Below are positions 25,496 through 27,195 of a DNA stretch of 27,195 nt, piece after piece. Made by a program: the position numbers and the translations under genes. Positions within the stretch are counted from its first letter, which is position 1; every line of letters starts with the position of its first letter. A model generated the notes under the pieces. That model was given only the letters and a program-made list of their open reading frames with translations. It searched no databases and was not told where the DNA came from. The stretch spans positions 1 through 27,195 of the forward strand of contig CAZXSK010000054.1 in the NCBI GenBank assembly GCA_964642855.1, in the 5' to 3' direction. This DNA is from CAZXSK01 sp964642855. Its GTDB lineage: Bacteria; Planctomycetota; Phycisphaerae; SM23-33.

Positions 25496-27195
25496 ATGGG
25501 TCGAATGCTGACAGCCCTGGCCGCGTGCCTTCTGCTGGCGTGCCTGGCCGCGGGCGACGTAGTGTACATGAAAGACGGCAGCAAGGTCCGCGGCAAGGCT
25601 ACGCGCAAGGGGGACGTGGTCGTGGTCGAAAGCCGAAAGAGCGGCGGGACGGTCGTCAAGGAATACCCGGCTGCCGACGTGCTGTACATCTCCAAAAGCA
25701 AGCTCCGCAAGGACGAAGACCCGAAGGTCGATGCGAACTCCACCTCGCCCGATCCCAACGGGATCACCAGCGATGAGGACGCCAATTCCGTCAGGCCGAT
25801 GCGCAGATCGATCGGCCTGGCCGATGCCCGACGTCCCGAGACGGTTGTCTTTGCGCTCATGCGATCGATGGAGGTCACGCGGGTGGGGACGCGGTCGCTG
25901 GAGGTCCGGCGGCAGATCCGGGCGTGGCAGAGCGCGGTGAAGGATCGCAAACGCAAGGTCGATACCGACTGGATCGGGCCGGAGGATTTCGTTCGCAGGC
26001 GGGATGCGTACATCGAGAAACTCGCCGAGGCCGAGGACCTGTTCAAGCGAGCCAGCAAGATCTACGGTTCGGACCGCGAGGACAAGATCAAGCGTCGTCG
26101 GCTGGAAGCGTCGGCGCAGGTGAAGCTGGAGAAGGCTGCCCCGTTGTTTCCCGACCCGGCGATTCGGTACTTTCTGGTGGGGGTGGCAGAGCTCCGGTCG
26201 GAGAACTTCCGTCAGGCGCGGTTCGCGTTCACCCGGGCGATCGAGTATGCCCCGCGGGTGGCTGGGTTGCACCAGGGGCTGGCCATCGCGTGCCTGGGCG
26301 ATGAAAAGCCCATCGACGCGCTGGAAGCAGCCATGGCGTGCCTCAAGCTTGAGCCCTACGAGCCGGAGGCGCTGGAACTGGCGAACCAGGCGCTGCAAGC
26401 CGTGCCGGGCAGGTACCTGGAGAACGAGACCTTCGTAGCCGCCCGGGACTTCCTGAAGGGCTACAAGGAACGGTTCCGGGTGCGGGGCTCGACGTCGAGC
26501 AAGCGGTCGTGGCTGATGCCGGGTCGCGACCTGACCGAGCGGGACGACTCATTGCCCACGCCGGAGTATACGCGCCTGGCGTTCCGCCAGGCGGTTGGCG
26601 TGCCGATCGGCGAGTGCTCGCTGCTGGTCGACCAGGCGGCAGTGAAGGATCATCTGGACCTTTACGTGAAGCTCAGCGACGGCCTGCTGGTGCCCGCGAA
26701 GGTGCTGAAGGTTTCGACGTTCTCTCGAGGCAAGGCCGATGCTCCGCCGCTGGCGATTGTGCAGGTGGACGGCGTGAAGTTCACCACTCCGGTAGCCAGG
26801 ATGAAGCGGTCGAGCTACTCCGATGACGACCAGGAGGAGGGCGACCCTGCTTTCGCGAAGGGCCAGAGTGTCGTGGCATACGGTTTGGGGTTGTTCCCGG
26901 ACATGGGCACCAAGATCTTCCCGATTGCCGGCGAGGTCACGCAGGCGGAAGGTTCGCTGGCGGTGGACACGAATCTTGCAGCCGGGGAGGCAGCCGGCCC
27001 GGTGATCTGCCAGGACAGCAAGCTGGTGGGTTTCCTGAAGGGCAAGATCGATCCGCTCGTTGACGGCGGAGGCAAGGACGAGCTCTGGCCGGTGGAGCGG
27101 CTGGAGTATTTGATTCGTCGCGGGAGTCGGGGGTATTACGGGGGCAAGTACGCCGGCGAGCCGCGCGAGATCGAGGGCACGCATTTCGCGGTCTA
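25496..27195 (+). CDS. Exported TPR protein with trypsin-like C-terminal region (partial, runs off the window)
   Basis: The frame is open from 25496 to the last base, at least 566 residues, without a stop. The ATG at 25496 has GGAG (25486-25489) 6 bases upstream; an in-frame ATG at 25484 lacks one. The N-terminus is a signal sequence (MGRMLTALAACLLLACLAAG), possibly a lipobox at LLAC. DVVYMKDGSKVRGKATRKGD, common at the start of planctomycete envelope proteins, follows. Residues about 160-320 are helical with TPR-like units (RYFLVGVAELRSENFRQARF and next). From about residue 360 the sequence is beta-rich and resembles a trypsin-like barrel; GEAAGPVICQDSKLVGFLKG aligns with the GXSGGP loop but has Ala in place of the nucleophilic Ser. 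Function unknown; the true C-terminus is outside the window. Confidence 0.82.
   Translation, partial: MGRMLTALAACLLLACLAAGDVVYMKDGSKVRGKATRKGDVVVVESRKSGGTVVKEYPAADVLYISKSKLRKDEDPKVDANSTSPDPNGITSDEDANSVRPMRRSIGLADARRPETVVFALMRSMEVTRVGTRSLEVRRQIRAWQSAVKDRKRKVDTDWIGPEDFVRRRDAYIEKLAEAEDLFKRASKIYGSDREDKIKRRRLEASAQVKLEKAAPLFPDPAIRYFLVGVAELRSENFRQARFAFTRAIEYAPRVAGLHQGLAIACLGDEKPIDALEAAMACLKLEPYEPEALELANQALQAVPGRYLENETFVAARDFLKGYKERFRVRGSTSSKRSWLMPGRDLTERDDSLPTPEYTRLAFRQAVGVPIGECSLLVDQAAVKDHLDLYVKLSDGLLVPAKVLKVSTFSRGKADAPPLAIVQVDGVKFTTPVARMKRSSYSDDDQEEGDPAFAKGQSVVAYGLGLFPDMGTKIFPIAGEVTQAEGSLAVDTNLAAGEAAGPVICQDSKLVGFLKGKIDPLVDGGGKDELWPVERLEYLIRRGSRGYYGGKYAGEPREIEGTHFAV

Noticed and set aside
25457..26398. 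Minus-strand frame opposite the right-edge TPR gene
   Set aside because: The plus-strand frame has a promoter, ribosome binding site, signal peptide and TPR-like helices and stays open to the end of the window; the minus-strand frame has none of these.

Overview
The window reads as a stretch of chromosome from a high-GC bacterium, most likely a planctomycete (Phycisphaerae-like). Supporting signs are a pseudopilin-like secreted protein with a GFTLIE prepilin site and a C-terminal H-X9-DG motif, a Cys-type sulfatase, several lineage-specific lipoproteins and TPR proteins, and strong GC bias that opens long false frames opposite real genes. This placement is an inference from gene style; no rRNA is present. 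I see no tRNA, insertion sequence, phage gene, CRISPR array or integration site, and no gene-free gap above 300 bases (the largest, about 244 bases, is 8182-8425).

Layout. 133-2909: a two-gene serine-biosynthesis operon (class V aminotransferase, serA) closed by a strong hairpin at 2941-2987. 3109-5031: a cytosolic S9 family peptidase. 5265-6056: a pseudopilin-like protein. 6122-8181 (minus): tyrS followed by a putative lipoprotein gene. 8426-9913: a lipoprotein. 9944-10567 (minus): a bifunctional-nuclease-domain (DUF151) protein, divergent from carB (10774-14199). 14209-15735 (minus): an exported, partly disordered protein with a possible secretin-like patch. 15838-16131 (minus): a small membrane protein. 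16246-22076 (minus): a compact, complete [NiFe]-hydrogenase maturation operon hypF-hypC-hypD-hypE-hypA-hypB. 22240-22869: rex, the NADH/NAD+-sensing repressor, divergent from hypF. 22885-23961 (minus): leuB-like dehydrogenase behind a sulfatase gene (23996-25345, minus). 25496 to the right edge: an exported TPR protein with a trypsin-like tail, cut by the window end.

How the genes fit together. The main functional unit is the hyp operon: HypF and HypE make the cyanide ligand, HypC and HypD assemble the Fe(CN)2CO unit, and HypA and HypB deliver nickel. The hydrogenase itself and its endopeptidase are not in the window. Rex next door suggests, without proof, redox control of hydrogen metabolism.

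Sigma-70-like promoters can be read upstream of most transcription units: TTG-type -35 boxes 16-18 bases from TA-type -10 boxes. Two of them, for tyrS and the sulfatase, place the -10 box only 9-10 bases from the start codon with no ribosome binding site, which suggests leaderless mRNAs. Nothing here is clearly a new defence or mobile system. The most novel material is in the leaderless-type starts and the unassigned exported proteins.
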